Below, piece by piece: positions 40,125 through 47,625 of a DNA stretch of 64,000 nucleotides (position 1 is its first letter; the number at the start of each line of letters is the position of its first letter). Below the pieces are notes generated by a model. That model was not told the origin of the DNA and made no database searches. It worked only from the letters and a program-made list of their open reading frames with translations. This DNA is from Terrirubrum flagellatum (GTDB lineage Bacteria; Pseudomonadota; Alphaproteobacteria; Rhizobiales; Beijerinckiaceae). The stretch is taken from assembly GCF_022059845.1 (NCBI RefSeq), contig NZ_CP091851.1:5321501-5385500 (forward strand), given 5' to 3'. The position numbers were made by a program, and so were the translations under genes.

Positions 40125-41345
40125 TTGACGACTCACCGCAAAGATCTCCGCACCGGTCAGCCGATCTGGCTTTCACGCCCGCTCAAGCGATTGCCCGCAA
40201 GTCGCTTGCGGAGGGGCGCGAAGACGGACGTCTTGGTAGTCGGCGCGGGCGTCTCCGGCGCCTTCGTCGCCGAGGCGCTCTCGGACGCCGGTTTCGAGGT
40301 GATGATCGTCGACCGCCGCGACGGGCCGTTGCGCGGCTCGACGCCGGCATCCACCGCACTTCTGCAATATGAAATCGATACGCCTTTGAGCGTCCTTTCG
40401 CTCCAGATCGGCGTGACGGATGCGACACGCGCCTGGCGACGCTCCAGACTTTCAGTCGAGTCGATCGCGGCGCGGACCCGAGAGCTCGCGATCGAATGCG
40501 ATCTCGAACGCCGCGACGCGCTCTATCTCGCGGGAAGCGAACTCGATGCGAAGGGGCTGCGTCGCGAATGCGATGCGCGCCGCCTTGCGGGTTTCGAGAC
40601 ACGCTATCTCGGACGCAAGGCGCTGCTTCGGCGGTTCGGTATCTCGAGAGAAGCCGCGCTTCTCGGCTATGACAATCTCGCCGCGGATCCGCGCCGGTTG
40701 GCCGCCGGGTACCTGCGCGCTGCGATTGCGCGCGGCGCCAAGCTACATACGCCCTGCGACATCATGAATGTCGAAGCGCGACCACGCGGCGTGACGGCGA
40801 CGACTGCCGACGGGCATGAAATCCGCTGTCGCACGCTCGTGTTCGCGACGGGTTACGAACTGCCGAAACAGGTTCCGGCTCGCGGTCATCGCATTGTCTC
40901 GACCTTCGCGCTCGCGACACGCCCGCAGAAGCGCCTGGTATGGCCGGAGCGATGCTTCATCTGGGAGGCGTCCGAACCCTATCTCTATCTGCGCGCAACG
41001 AAGGAAGGCCGTGTGATCTGCGGAGGTGAGGACGAGGAGTTTTCAGACGAGGAAAAGCGCGACGTGCTCCTGCCGAGAAAGATCGACGCCCTTCGCCGCA
41101 AACTGACGCGCCTGCTGCCTGACCTCGACACGGAACCCGACTTTGCCTGGTGCGGCTCATTCGGAGCAAGCGGGACCGGATTGCCCTCCATCGGAGAAAT
41201 CCCCGGCATGGCGAATTGCTGGGCTGTGCTCGGCTATGGCGGCAACGGCATCACCCACAGTCGCATCGCCGCTGAAATCATCCGCGCAGGCCTGATCGGC
41301 GCGACCGATCCCGACGCCGATCTTTTCGCGTTCGAGAAGGAGTGA
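40125..41345 (+). CDS. FAD-dependent oxidoreductase (DAO family)
   Basis: A 406-residue flavoprotein. The FAD-binding motif VLVVGAGVSGAFVAEALSDAGFEVMIVDRR lies near residues 36-65, a second FAD segment is CRTLVFATGYELPKQVP, and the C-terminal GYGGNGITHSRIAAEII matches the glycine-oxidase/glycerol-3-phosphate-dehydrogenase-like DAO fold. The only start before the conserved core is TTG 40125, with a weak ribosome site, so the true start is uncertain. The substrate is probably an amine or amino acid but cannot be fixed. It ends 5 bases before the convergent ruvC stop. Confidence 0.85.
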   Translation: MTTHRKDLRTGQPIWLSRPLKRLPASRLRRGAKTDVLVVGAGVSGAFVAEALSDAGFEVMIVDRRDGPLRGSTPASTALLQYEIDTPLSVLSLQIGVTDATRAWRRSRLSVESIAARTRELAIECDLERRDALYLAGSELDAKGLRRECDARRLAGFETRYLGRKALLRRFGISREAALLGYDNLAADPRRLAAGYLRAAIARGAKLHTPCDIMNVEARPRGVTATTADGHEIRCRTLVFATGYELPKQVPARGHRIVSTFALATRPQKRLVWPERCFIWEASEPYLYLRATKEGRVICGGEDEEFSDEEKRDVLLPRKIDALRRKLTRLLPDLDTEPDFAWCGSFGASGTGLPSIGEIPGMANCWAVLGYGGNGITHSRIAAEIIRAGLIGATDPDADLFAFEKE

Positions 41346-41349
41346 ATCT

Positions 41350-41844
41350 CTATATTTTCCGCACGCCGCGATGCTGGGCGTGAGTCAGCGCGATCGCCAG
41401 TGCATCGGCCGCATCGTCGGTCTTCGGATCCGCCTTCGGCAGCAGCACGCGCACCATCATGTGAATCTGCGCCTTCTCGGCGTGGCCTGAGCCCACGATC
41501 GTCTTCTTCACCTGGTTCGGCGCGTATTCCGAGACGTCGAGCCCGTGCAGCGCGCCGACCAGCATGGCGACGCCGCGGGCGTGGCCGAGTTTCAGCGTCG
41601 CCTGCGCATCCTTGTTGACGAAGGTCTCCTCGATCGCCGCCTCATCAGGCGCATGCAGCCGAAACACGTCCGACAGCCCGTCATGGAGTTGCCGCAAGCG
41701 CTCGGCGAGCGGCTTCTTCTCGTCAGAATTGACCGAGCCGCAGGCGATGAAGGAGAGGCGCGTTCCTTCCGAAGTGACGAGGCCCCAGCCGGTTTTCCTG
41801 AGACCGGGATCGATGCCGATGATGCGAATCGCGTGAGCCTTCAT
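41350..41844 (-). CDS. ruvC: Holliday junction endonuclease RuvC
   Basis: A 164-residue nuclease that resolves Holliday junctions. The acidic catalytic residues are visible in [14 protein letters not shown] (Asp near 12), [13 protein letters not shown] (Glu) and [15 protein letters not shown] (Asp pair). ATG 41844 gives the standard N-terminus; the 18 extra upstream codons are probably untranslated. In many genomes ruvC is followed by ruvA and ruvB and preceded by yebC; here yebC is 10 kb away and no ruvA or ruvB lies in the window. Confidence 0.95.
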   Translation of the reverse strand: MKAHAIRIIGIDPGLRKTGWGLVTSEGTRLSFIACGSVNSDEKKPLAERLRQLHDGLSDVFRLHAPDEAAIEETFVNKDAQATLKLGHARGVAMLVGALHGLDVSEYAPNQVKKTIVGSGHAEKAQIHMMVRVLLPKADPKTDDAADALAIALTHAQHRGVRKI

Positions 41845-42013
41845 GTCGCTGAGAGGCCGCGTCGCGCGCCCCGGGTCAAGCGCGCTTGCGCGCCGCAACG
41901 GCGAAACGCATGAAACATGTCGCCGCTAACGATACACGAAACCATTGGCGCGCAGCGGTTTCTTCTGATTATGAGGCGGGCGTCGGCGCAAGCCGTTCCG
42001 TTGGGAGACGCTC

Positions 42014-42451
42014 ATGATTGCGAAGCTTCTGTTGATGTCAGCACTGAGCGCGCAGCCGTCGGCGCCCGCGCTGCTGGAAGCCAGCGTCTGCGCGCCTGCG
42101 GCCTGCATGACGCTCGCGCAGTATGAGACGACGCCGCAGGGCTATCGTGGAACCGGCCGGAATTTCGGGCGCGGCTGGGAGAGTGAGCGCCGCGCCGTCC
42201 GCGGCACGGGCTCGAATTTCGGCGGCGGATTTGACGTCGATCGCAAGCGGAAAAGCTTCACAGGAACGGGAACCCGGTTCGGCGGCGGCTATAACGTCGG
42301 CGGGGGCGGGCGCCGGGTCACGGGCACCGGCAATAATTTCGGCAAGGGCTGGGAGTTGTCGTCGAACGGCCGCGAATGGGTCGGCACCGGCGGCAATTTC
42401 GGCAGGCGCTGCCCGGCGCGGCCGGGCTCTTCCTTCGTGCCCTGCATGTGA
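42014..42451 (+). CDS. Secreted glycine-rich protein with 20-residue GTGxNFG repeats
   Basis: A 145-residue protein. A short hydrophobic N-terminus (IAKLLLMSALSAQPSAPAL) suggests export. From about residue 45 it is made of repeats: GTGRNFGRGW, GTGSNFGGGF, GTGTRFGGGY, GTGNNFGKGW and a final GTGGNFGRRC, spaced 18-20 residues apart with basic, variable linkers. Consensus: GTG-x-[NR]-FG-x-G-[WFY]. Two early Cys and two late Cys could form disulfides. GGGAGA precedes ATG 42014. I do not recognise the family; the regular aromatic/glycine pattern suggests a beta or surface structural role. Confidence 0.7.
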   Translation: MIAKLLLMSALSAQPSAPALLEASVCAPAACMTLAQYETTPQGYRGTGRNFGRGWESERRAVRGTGSNFGGGFDVDRKRKSFTGTGTRFGGGYNVGGGGRRVTGTGNNFGKGWELSSNGREWVGTGGNFGRRCPARPGSSFVPCM

Positions 42452-42694
42452 GCTGCAGGCCGGCGCGGCGTAGCGTCACCTCGCTGTCGCAATCGCGACG
42501 GCGCGACGTGCGGCATTTTAGCAAAAGGCCGGCCTTCCCAGGCTGAAGTCATACCGCCCCTGCGCTGAGCGCGCTGCGTCGCAGCATATTTTCGTCGACG
42601 GATGCGGCGATGGGGCCTAGAAAGGTCAAATCACGCTTCGTGGACGCCGCGCCCGTTTTTGCGCGCTCCGCCAAGACCTCTGGACCCAATTCTC

Positions 42695-43951
42695 ATGCTC
42701 TATTCGCCGAAGGACCGGGACGCGCTCTCGGCCGAGAAGCCCGGTTTTGCGGAGTTCGTTGTCGTCGTCGCCCTGATCATGGCGATCGGCGCCTTCTCGA
42801 TCGACAACATCATGCCGGCCTTCGGTCCGATCCATCAGGAATTCGGCGTCGCCAGCAGCAACGACATGCAGCTCATGATGACGGTCTACATGGCCTCCTT
42901 CGCCGTCATGCAGCTTGTTTACGGCCCGATCTCGGATGCGATCGGTCGCCGGCCAACGCTGATGATCGGCATGGGCGTCTATCTCCTCGGCAGTGTCGCC
43001 GCGGTGTTCGCGCCGAGTTTCGAATTGCTCCTTGCGGCGCGCGCGCTGCAAGGCCTCGGCGCCGCCTGCACCCGCGTGATCTCCGTCGCGCTCGTTCGCG
43101 ATCGCTACGCCGGACGTGAAATGGCGCGGGTGATGTCGCTCACCATGATGATTTTCATCATCGTGCCGATCTTCGCGCCGGCGGTCGGGAGCCTGATCCT
43201 GCATGCGAGCAACTGGCGCTTCATCTTCCTGTCGATGGTGTTGATGGCGCTTCTCGTCGTCGGCTGGTTCGGCCTGCGCATGCCGGAGACCTTGAGGCCG
43301 CAATATCGCCGGCCGGTGTCGCTCGCGATGCTGTCGAACGGCTTCACGCGTTCGATGACGACGCGGGTGTGCATCGGCTACTCCACCTGCATGGGCATGA
43401 TGATGGGCTGCGTCATGAGTTACGTGAACTCGGCGCAACAGATCTTCGAGACGGAAGTCTATGGCCTCGGCCCGTGGTTTCCGCTCGCCTTCGGCAGCAT
43501 CGCTGCGGTGATGGGCCTCGCCTCCTTCGTGAACTCCAGCCTGGTCGGCCGCGTCGGCATGCGCCGCATGGCCCATGGGGCGACGATCGGCTTCATCCTC
43601 GTGGCGCTGATCCAGTTCGTCGTCGCCAAGGCCTATGGCGGCGCGCCGCCGCTGCTTGCTTTTGGCGCGACGCTCGCCGGCTGCCACTTCCTGTTCAGCC
43701 TGATCATGCCGAACTCGAACGCCATGGCGATGGAGCCGGTCGGCGACATCGCCGGCACCGCCTCGTCCTTCATGGGATTCTACACGACGCTCGCCGGCGC
43801 GCTGCTCGGCTATCTCGTCGGCCAGCATTTCAACGGCACTGTGATTCCGCTGACGATCGGCTATCTCGCTTTTGGCTGCGGCACGCTCCTCGTGATGCTG
43901 TGGGCCGAGAAGGGCCGCCTGTTCCAGCCGCACAATCCGCCGACGCGCTGA
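42695..43951 (+). CDS. Bcr/CflA-type MFS multidrug transporter
   Basis: A 418-residue twelve-span major-facilitator protein. The drug:H+ antiporter signs are IDNIMPAFGPI near the first span, MTVYMASFAVMQLVYGPISDAIGRRPTLM with the loop 2-3 motif, and ARALQGLGAACTRVISVALVRD in the fourth and fifth spans. ATG 42695 begins the usual short N-terminus; the upstream extension is unlikely. Its last 74 bases (43878-43951) are nearly repeated at 44935-45008 beyond an orphan gene. Confidence 0.9.
   Translation: MLYSPKDRDALSAEKPGFAEFVVVVALIMAIGAFSIDNIMPAFGPIHQEFGVASSNDMQLMMTVYMASFAVMQLVYGPISDAIGRRPTLMIGMGVYLLGSVAAVFAPSFELLLAARALQGLGAACTRVISVALVRDRYAGREMARVMSLTMMIFIIVPIFAPAVGSLILHASNWRFIFLSMVLMALLVVGWFGLRMPETLRPQYRRPVSLAMLSNGFTRSMTTRVCIGYSTCMGMMMGCVMSYVNSAQQIFETEVYGLGPWFPLAFGSIAAVMGLASFVNSSLVGRVGMRRMAHGATIGFILVALIQFVVAKAYGGAPPLLAFGATLAGCHFLFSLIMPNSNAMAMEPVGDIAGTASSFMGFYTTLAGALLGYLVGQHFNGTVIPLTIGYLAFGCGTLLVMLWAEKGRLFQPHNPPTR
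43878..43951 (+). repeat. Direct repeat, left copy (3' end of MFS gene)
   Basis: This 74-base stretch, ending at the MFS stop codon, recurs at 44935-45008 with about five differences. It encodes GTLLVMLWAEKGRLFQPHNP plus a few more residues. The repeat brackets the AT-richer orphan gene. Confidence 0.9.
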
Positions 43952-44089
43952 TCGCTTCCTTTAGCGCCGATACCTTTCTTTCGATTCGCGACGTTGTCGA
44001 GCTGGCGGCCGGAGATTTCTCGCGTTACAACGCCGTCGGCATAAAGAGTTGTTAGCTGTGCTTTCCCCTGTGCATTGTCGGAGATCGCC

Positions 44090-44830
44090 ATGGGCAACTT
44101 CAACGCGCAGTTTCATTTATTGCCACCCGATCTTAAGCTTAGCATGGGCTTGTTGGCCATGGACGCCAACACAAGTCGGGTGAATTTGGTTTATAGTCGT
44201 CCGTCTCTCAACTCGATCAAAAATGACGAGATCGGTCTCCAATACAATTACGGAAAGAAGATAGAGCTATTTTTGGGTCGCAGCACCTCGCGGCTGGTGT
44301 TCGGCGTCGATCCCCGGACTGGAAGCAGCGCAGTTTCCATGAAGCATAAGGGATTGGGGGCAAGTACGGAATTAAACTTCAAAGATCGGTGGTTAAAAAT
44401 CGATCTGTCCTATGTTTATCACGGGCTGGATATTAGCGCGATGGCGAAATGGGCGGAGACTTCAACAGGGCGAGCGGCGGATTATGGATTCAATATCGGC
44501 GCGAGGCCGCTCCCGTTCTTCGACTTGAGAACGCCCGCCACTCCTGCCGACATGAGGACGACATTCAACGACGCAGGAGCGACCGCCATTGATATTTGGA
44601 ATCGTAAAGGACTCAAGAGCAACGATACTGCAGTGTTAGGTCGTGCAGCGACCCTCATTCCCCAGATTGCAAATGCGCAAAACAATCCTCCTTGGGGCGC
44701 AGGCGTATATGTTCACATGGATGAACGGAATAATTTTACGATATTCGTTATTGGCACAATTCACTTTTCCGCCGGTCCTCGCGTGGAATTTGCTAAGCCG
44801 TCGACGCAAGTTGTTGGGCCCACGCAGTAA
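44090..44830 (+). CDS. Orphan protein in an AT-richer segment
   Basis: A 246-residue protein from ATG 44090 with GGAG six bases upstream. Codon use is unlike the neighbours: TTA, AAT, TAT and AAA codons are frequent and the stretch is visibly poorer in G+C. No signal peptide or membrane span is clear. Alternating polar/aromatic strands (EIGLQYNYGKKIELFLGR, STELNFKDRWLKIDLSYVYH) suggest a beta-rich fold, followed by an Ala/Thr-rich part and FTIFVIGTIHFSAGPRVEF near the end. I do not recognise it. It lies between two copies of the 3' end of an MFS gene, which suggests acquisition by insertion or recombination. Confidence 0.65.
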   Translation: MGNFNAQFHLLPPDLKLSMGLLAMDANTSRVNLVYSRPSLNSIKNDEIGLQYNYGKKIELFLGRSTSRLVFGVDPRTGSSAVSMKHKGLGASTELNFKDRWLKIDLSYVYHGLDISAMAKWAETSTGRAADYGFNIGARPLPFFDLRTPATPADMRTTFNDAGATAIDIWNRKGLKSNDTAVLGRAATLIPQIANAQNNPPWGAGVYVHMDERNNFTIFVIGTIHFSAGPRVEFAKPSTQVVGPTQ

Positions 44831-44930
44831 TGGGCGTCCTTGCCATTTGCACAAGAATGGATAGAGCAGGTTTCCTGCTGACATCACAAGGCGTTTTCAA
44901 CGTCGTTCCGCGAGTGGAGGCAAATTGATA

Positions 44931-45008
44931 ATGCGCGGCGCGCTCCTCGTGTTGCTGTGGGCCGAGAAGGGCCGCCTGTTTCAGCCGCACAATCCGCCGA
45001 CGCGTTAA
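44931..45008 (+). pseudogene. 3' remnant of a second MFS transporter gene (right repeat copy)
   Basis: A 25-codon frame, MRGALLVLLWAEKGRLFQPH plus five residues and stop, matches the last residues of the MFS protein ending at 43951. Most base differences are silent (TTC/TTT, CGC/CGT, and TGA/TAA as stop), pointing to a paralogue that once evolved under selection and then lost its front part. GTGGAGG precedes the ATG by chance or as a relic. Confidence 0.75.
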
Positions 45009-45023
45009 GTCGTTTCGCTTTCG

Positions 45024-45794
45024 ATGGATTGGCTTTCGATTCCCGGCGTCGCCGATCCGGTTGCGGCTGCGCTTCTGTGCGCGGCGGCGTTCGCCGGCGG
45101 CATCGTGCGCGGCTTCACCGGTTTCGGTTTCGGCATGGTGTTCGTGCCCGTCGCCAGCATGGCGGTCGGGCCGGCAGCAGCGGTCGGGCTGATCTGGTTC
45201 ATCGATCTGCCCTATGCTTTTCCCCTGGCGGCGCGGTCCTTTCCGCGCGCCGTCTGGCGCGAAGTCGGGCCTCTGCTGATCGGCTCCGTCATCGCCCTGC
45301 CTCTCGGCGTCTATCTCCTGACGCGGCTCGATCGCGATCTCACGCGATGGATCATCGCGACCGTGATTGCGCTTGCGCTGGCGGCGATGATCTCGGGCTG
45401 GCGTTATCGCTCGGAACCAGGCGTGAAACTCTCGCTTTCGGTCGGCGGCCTGTCCGGGCTCTTCAATGGGCTGGCGCAACTCGGCGGTATGCCGCTCGCT
45501 CTTTTCTGGCTGAGTTCGCAGACGAACAGCGCGCAGCGCACGCGCGACAATCTCCTGGTGTTCTTCGCGCTCAACACGCTCGTGTCAGGCCTCTTGTTCA
45601 TGGCCGCGGGCGTCGTGACGATGGAGCGATTCTGGACCGCGATCCCGCTGATCATCATCTATGGCGCGGGCCTGCTGATCGGCGTGCGCGGCTTCCATAT
45701 CGCCAGCGAGCAGACGTTCCGCCGCGCCGCCTATGCCGTGATCGGCGCGAGCGTGCTGCTCGCGCTGCCAGTGTTCGACGCCTGGATCAGATAG
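45024..45794 (+). CDS. TauE/SafE family sulfite or organosulfonate exporter
   Basis: A 256-residue inner-membrane protein with about eight hydrophobic segments. The first repeat half contains GGIVRGFTGFGFGMVFVP and the second SVGGLSGLFNGLAQLGGMP, the paired glycine-rich motifs of the TauE/SafE (DUF81) family. Members move sulfite, sulfoacetate or similar anions; no sulfonate genes are adjacent. It starts 15 bases after the MFS remnant's stop, so it may once have followed the lost paralogue. Confidence 0.85.
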   Translation: MDWLSIPGVADPVAAALLCAAAFAGGIVRGFTGFGFGMVFVPVASMAVGPAAAVGLIWFIDLPYAFPLAARSFPRAVWREVGPLLIGSVIALPLGVYLLTRLDRDLTRWIIATVIALALAAMISGWRYRSEPGVKLSLSVGGLSGLFNGLAQLGGMPLALFWLSSQTNSAQRTRDNLLVFFALNTLVSGLLFMAAGVVTMERFWTAIPLIIIYGAGLLIGVRGFHIASEQTFRRAAYAVIGASVLLALPVFDAWIR

Positions 45795-45800
45795 TTCTGT

Positions 45801-47486
45801 TCAGCGTCCGCCCTGCGCAGTGAGCCGAATGTCGCGATCGGCCGGCCACTTCATGCGATAGGCGACGCGCACTTCTTTCTTCTCGTTCGGCTGCATCTCC
45901 CACGACCAGGCCATGACGCCGCGCTTGTCGCCGACCTGCTTTTCCGTGGGCGCTGTGGTCTCGCGGAGCTGCTCGACCACGATCGCCGTATTCTCCGACA
46001 CCGGCACGCGGTCGACGATGGTGACGCGCATCGGCCGCGCGTGGAGATTGGTCACCACAGTGCGGAAGTCGCTGATCTGATATTTTGAGGCGGTGAACCA
46101 GCCGGGATCATTCTCGCGCTTCTTCACCGGCGCGCGCTCGATCTTGACGCGATCATCGGCGCCGAAGCCGAGATCAAGCTGATCTCCCGAAGCCGTCAGC
46201 CCGATGCGCGTCTTGCCGACGAACACGCCGTCGCGGAACAGCAGCACTTCGCCCGGCAAAAGCGCGGCGTCGTCGGCGTTGGCGAAGCGCGCGGTGAGAT
46301 AGGCTGTTGTATCGAGCGATGGCGCGGCTTTCACCTGCAACTCCGGCTCGATGTCGCGCGAGGACAGGCGCACGGTTTTCGGCGAACCGTCCTTCGCCAC
46401 CGTGACCTTGCCGGGAAGGCGATATTCCGCCGAGAAGGTCGAGGAATCGGCCGCAGCCTCCTGTTCTTCCGCTGTGCGTTGGCGCGGCTCCGCCGGCTTG
46501 GCCAGCGCTTCGTCCATTGGTTGCGCTCGCGCGGCAGGCTGCGGCGGCGCAGGCGGAGCGGCGACGCCGCTGCTCACTGCGCGGCCATAAAATGTGGGCT
46601 CGAAGATGTTGGCGACGAGCGAACCCATGTCAGGCGCCGCGACGCCGCCGGCGACGCGCGTGGTCGACAGAGTCAGCGACGCGTCGGTCCAGTCCTCGCC
46701 CGTATTCTGCGTGACGCTGGCGCGCCGCACGAAGGCGATCGAGGGCTTCACGCCGGTCGCGCCGGTGGAGAGACGCGCGTCATAGACCGGCGCCCAGCGC
46801 GCGCCGCGCACGCGATAGATGATTTTCAGCTTCGCCTTGGCGTCGGCCTCGGCCTCGATAGCCACGGCGACGTCGAGGCGCGGCGCGAGATTGGGACGCG
46901 TGCGGCCGAGCGTCGCTTCGATCGACCTGATCTCGGTATCGATCTCGGCTGCGCGCGCACGCAGCGCGGTCAACTGCGCGTTGATCTCGGCCGCGCCCTC
47001 GCCGACCGCCGTCCATGCGGCGCGCCATTGCGCGATGTCGATCGGCTTGCCCTCCTTCGCGGAGGCTTCCGGCGTCGCGATCGAGAAGCGCTCGATGGTG
47101 CGCTTCTGCATCTCGGCGGCGTCGATCTTGCCGTTGACGGTCGCGAGTTCGGCGCGCAGATCGCGCACTTTCTTCAGCACTTCGGTATCAGGCTTCACGT
47201 CGGCGGCGACGCTCTTCATTTCGGCGGAGCCGATCGTCAGCGCTTGATCAGCTACCCCTTCGACGCGGATCGAGGCGGGATCGACGCCAGCAGGCAATCC
47301 TTGCAGGATCACCTGATGCGAGCCGGCGGGAATGGCGATGTCGCCCAGGCGGGTCACCAGCGCGCCATCGGGAAAGACGGTGACCGCGTCGATCTTCGCC
47401 GACAGGGTCAGATCAGCGGCGAAAGCCGAGGCGGCGAGCGCAAGAGTGGATGCGCCGGCAAGCGCGGCGGCGAGCAATGATTTCAT
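45801..47486 (-). CDS. MuiA-like protein (DUF4139/DUF4140)
   Basis: A 561-residue exported protein of the mucoidy-inhibitor A family. Signal peptide: KSLLAAALAGASTLALAASAFA. The DUF4140 N-terminal domain starts AKIDAVTVFPDGALVTRLGD; a coiled coil (about 95-200) follows; the DUF4139 domain (about 210-560) includes YRVRGARWAPVYDARL and SVTQNTGEDWTDASLTLST. An Ala/Pro-rich linker lies near 320-350. Start ATG 47486 has GGGGGA ahead; the longer start is unlikely. MuiA-like proteins affect surface polysaccharide in some bacteria, but the mechanism is unknown. Confidence 0.85.
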   Translation of the reverse strand: MKSLLAAALAGASTLALAASAFAADLTLSAKIDAVTVFPDGALVTRLGDIAIPAGSHQVILQGLPAGVDPASIRVEGVADQALTIGSAEMKSVAADVKPDTEVLKKVRDLRAELATVNGKIDAAEMQKRTIERFSIATPEASAKEGKPIDIAQWRAAWTAVGEGAAEINAQLTALRARAAEIDTEIRSIEATLGRTRPNLAPRLDVAVAIEAEADAKAKLKIIYRVRGARWAPVYDARLSTGATGVKPSIAFVRRASVTQNTGEDWTDASLTLSTTRVAGGVAAPDMGSLVANIFEPTFYGRAVSSGVAAPPAPPQPAARAQPMDEALAKPAEPRQRTAEEQEAAADSSTFSAEYRLPGKVTVAKDGSPKTVRLSSRDIEPELQVKAAPSLDTTAYLTARFANADDAALLPGEVLLFRDGVFVGKTRIGLTASGDQLDLGFGADDRVKIERAPVKKRENDPGWFTASKYQISDFRTVVTNLHARPMRVTIVDRVPVSENTAIVVEQLRETTAPTEKQVGDKRGVMAWSWEMQPNEKKEVRVAYRMKWPADRDIRLTAQGGR

Positions 47487-47625
47487 GGGTTCCCCCAAGC
47501 GATGGAAAACGCGCGCAGTCTCTGTTCGATTGGGGAGATTTCACGGCGCGGCGGCGTCGGAATGTGCGCATGCGCACGTTCCGTTGCTGTGAGTCCGCCA
47601 TAATCCCAGATGGGATTTCCTCGCC

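Noticed and set aside
42626-43933. A 435-codon minus-strand frame opposite the Bcr/CflA gene
   Set aside because: Antisense shadow; composition is His/Arg/Asp-rich with no family features.
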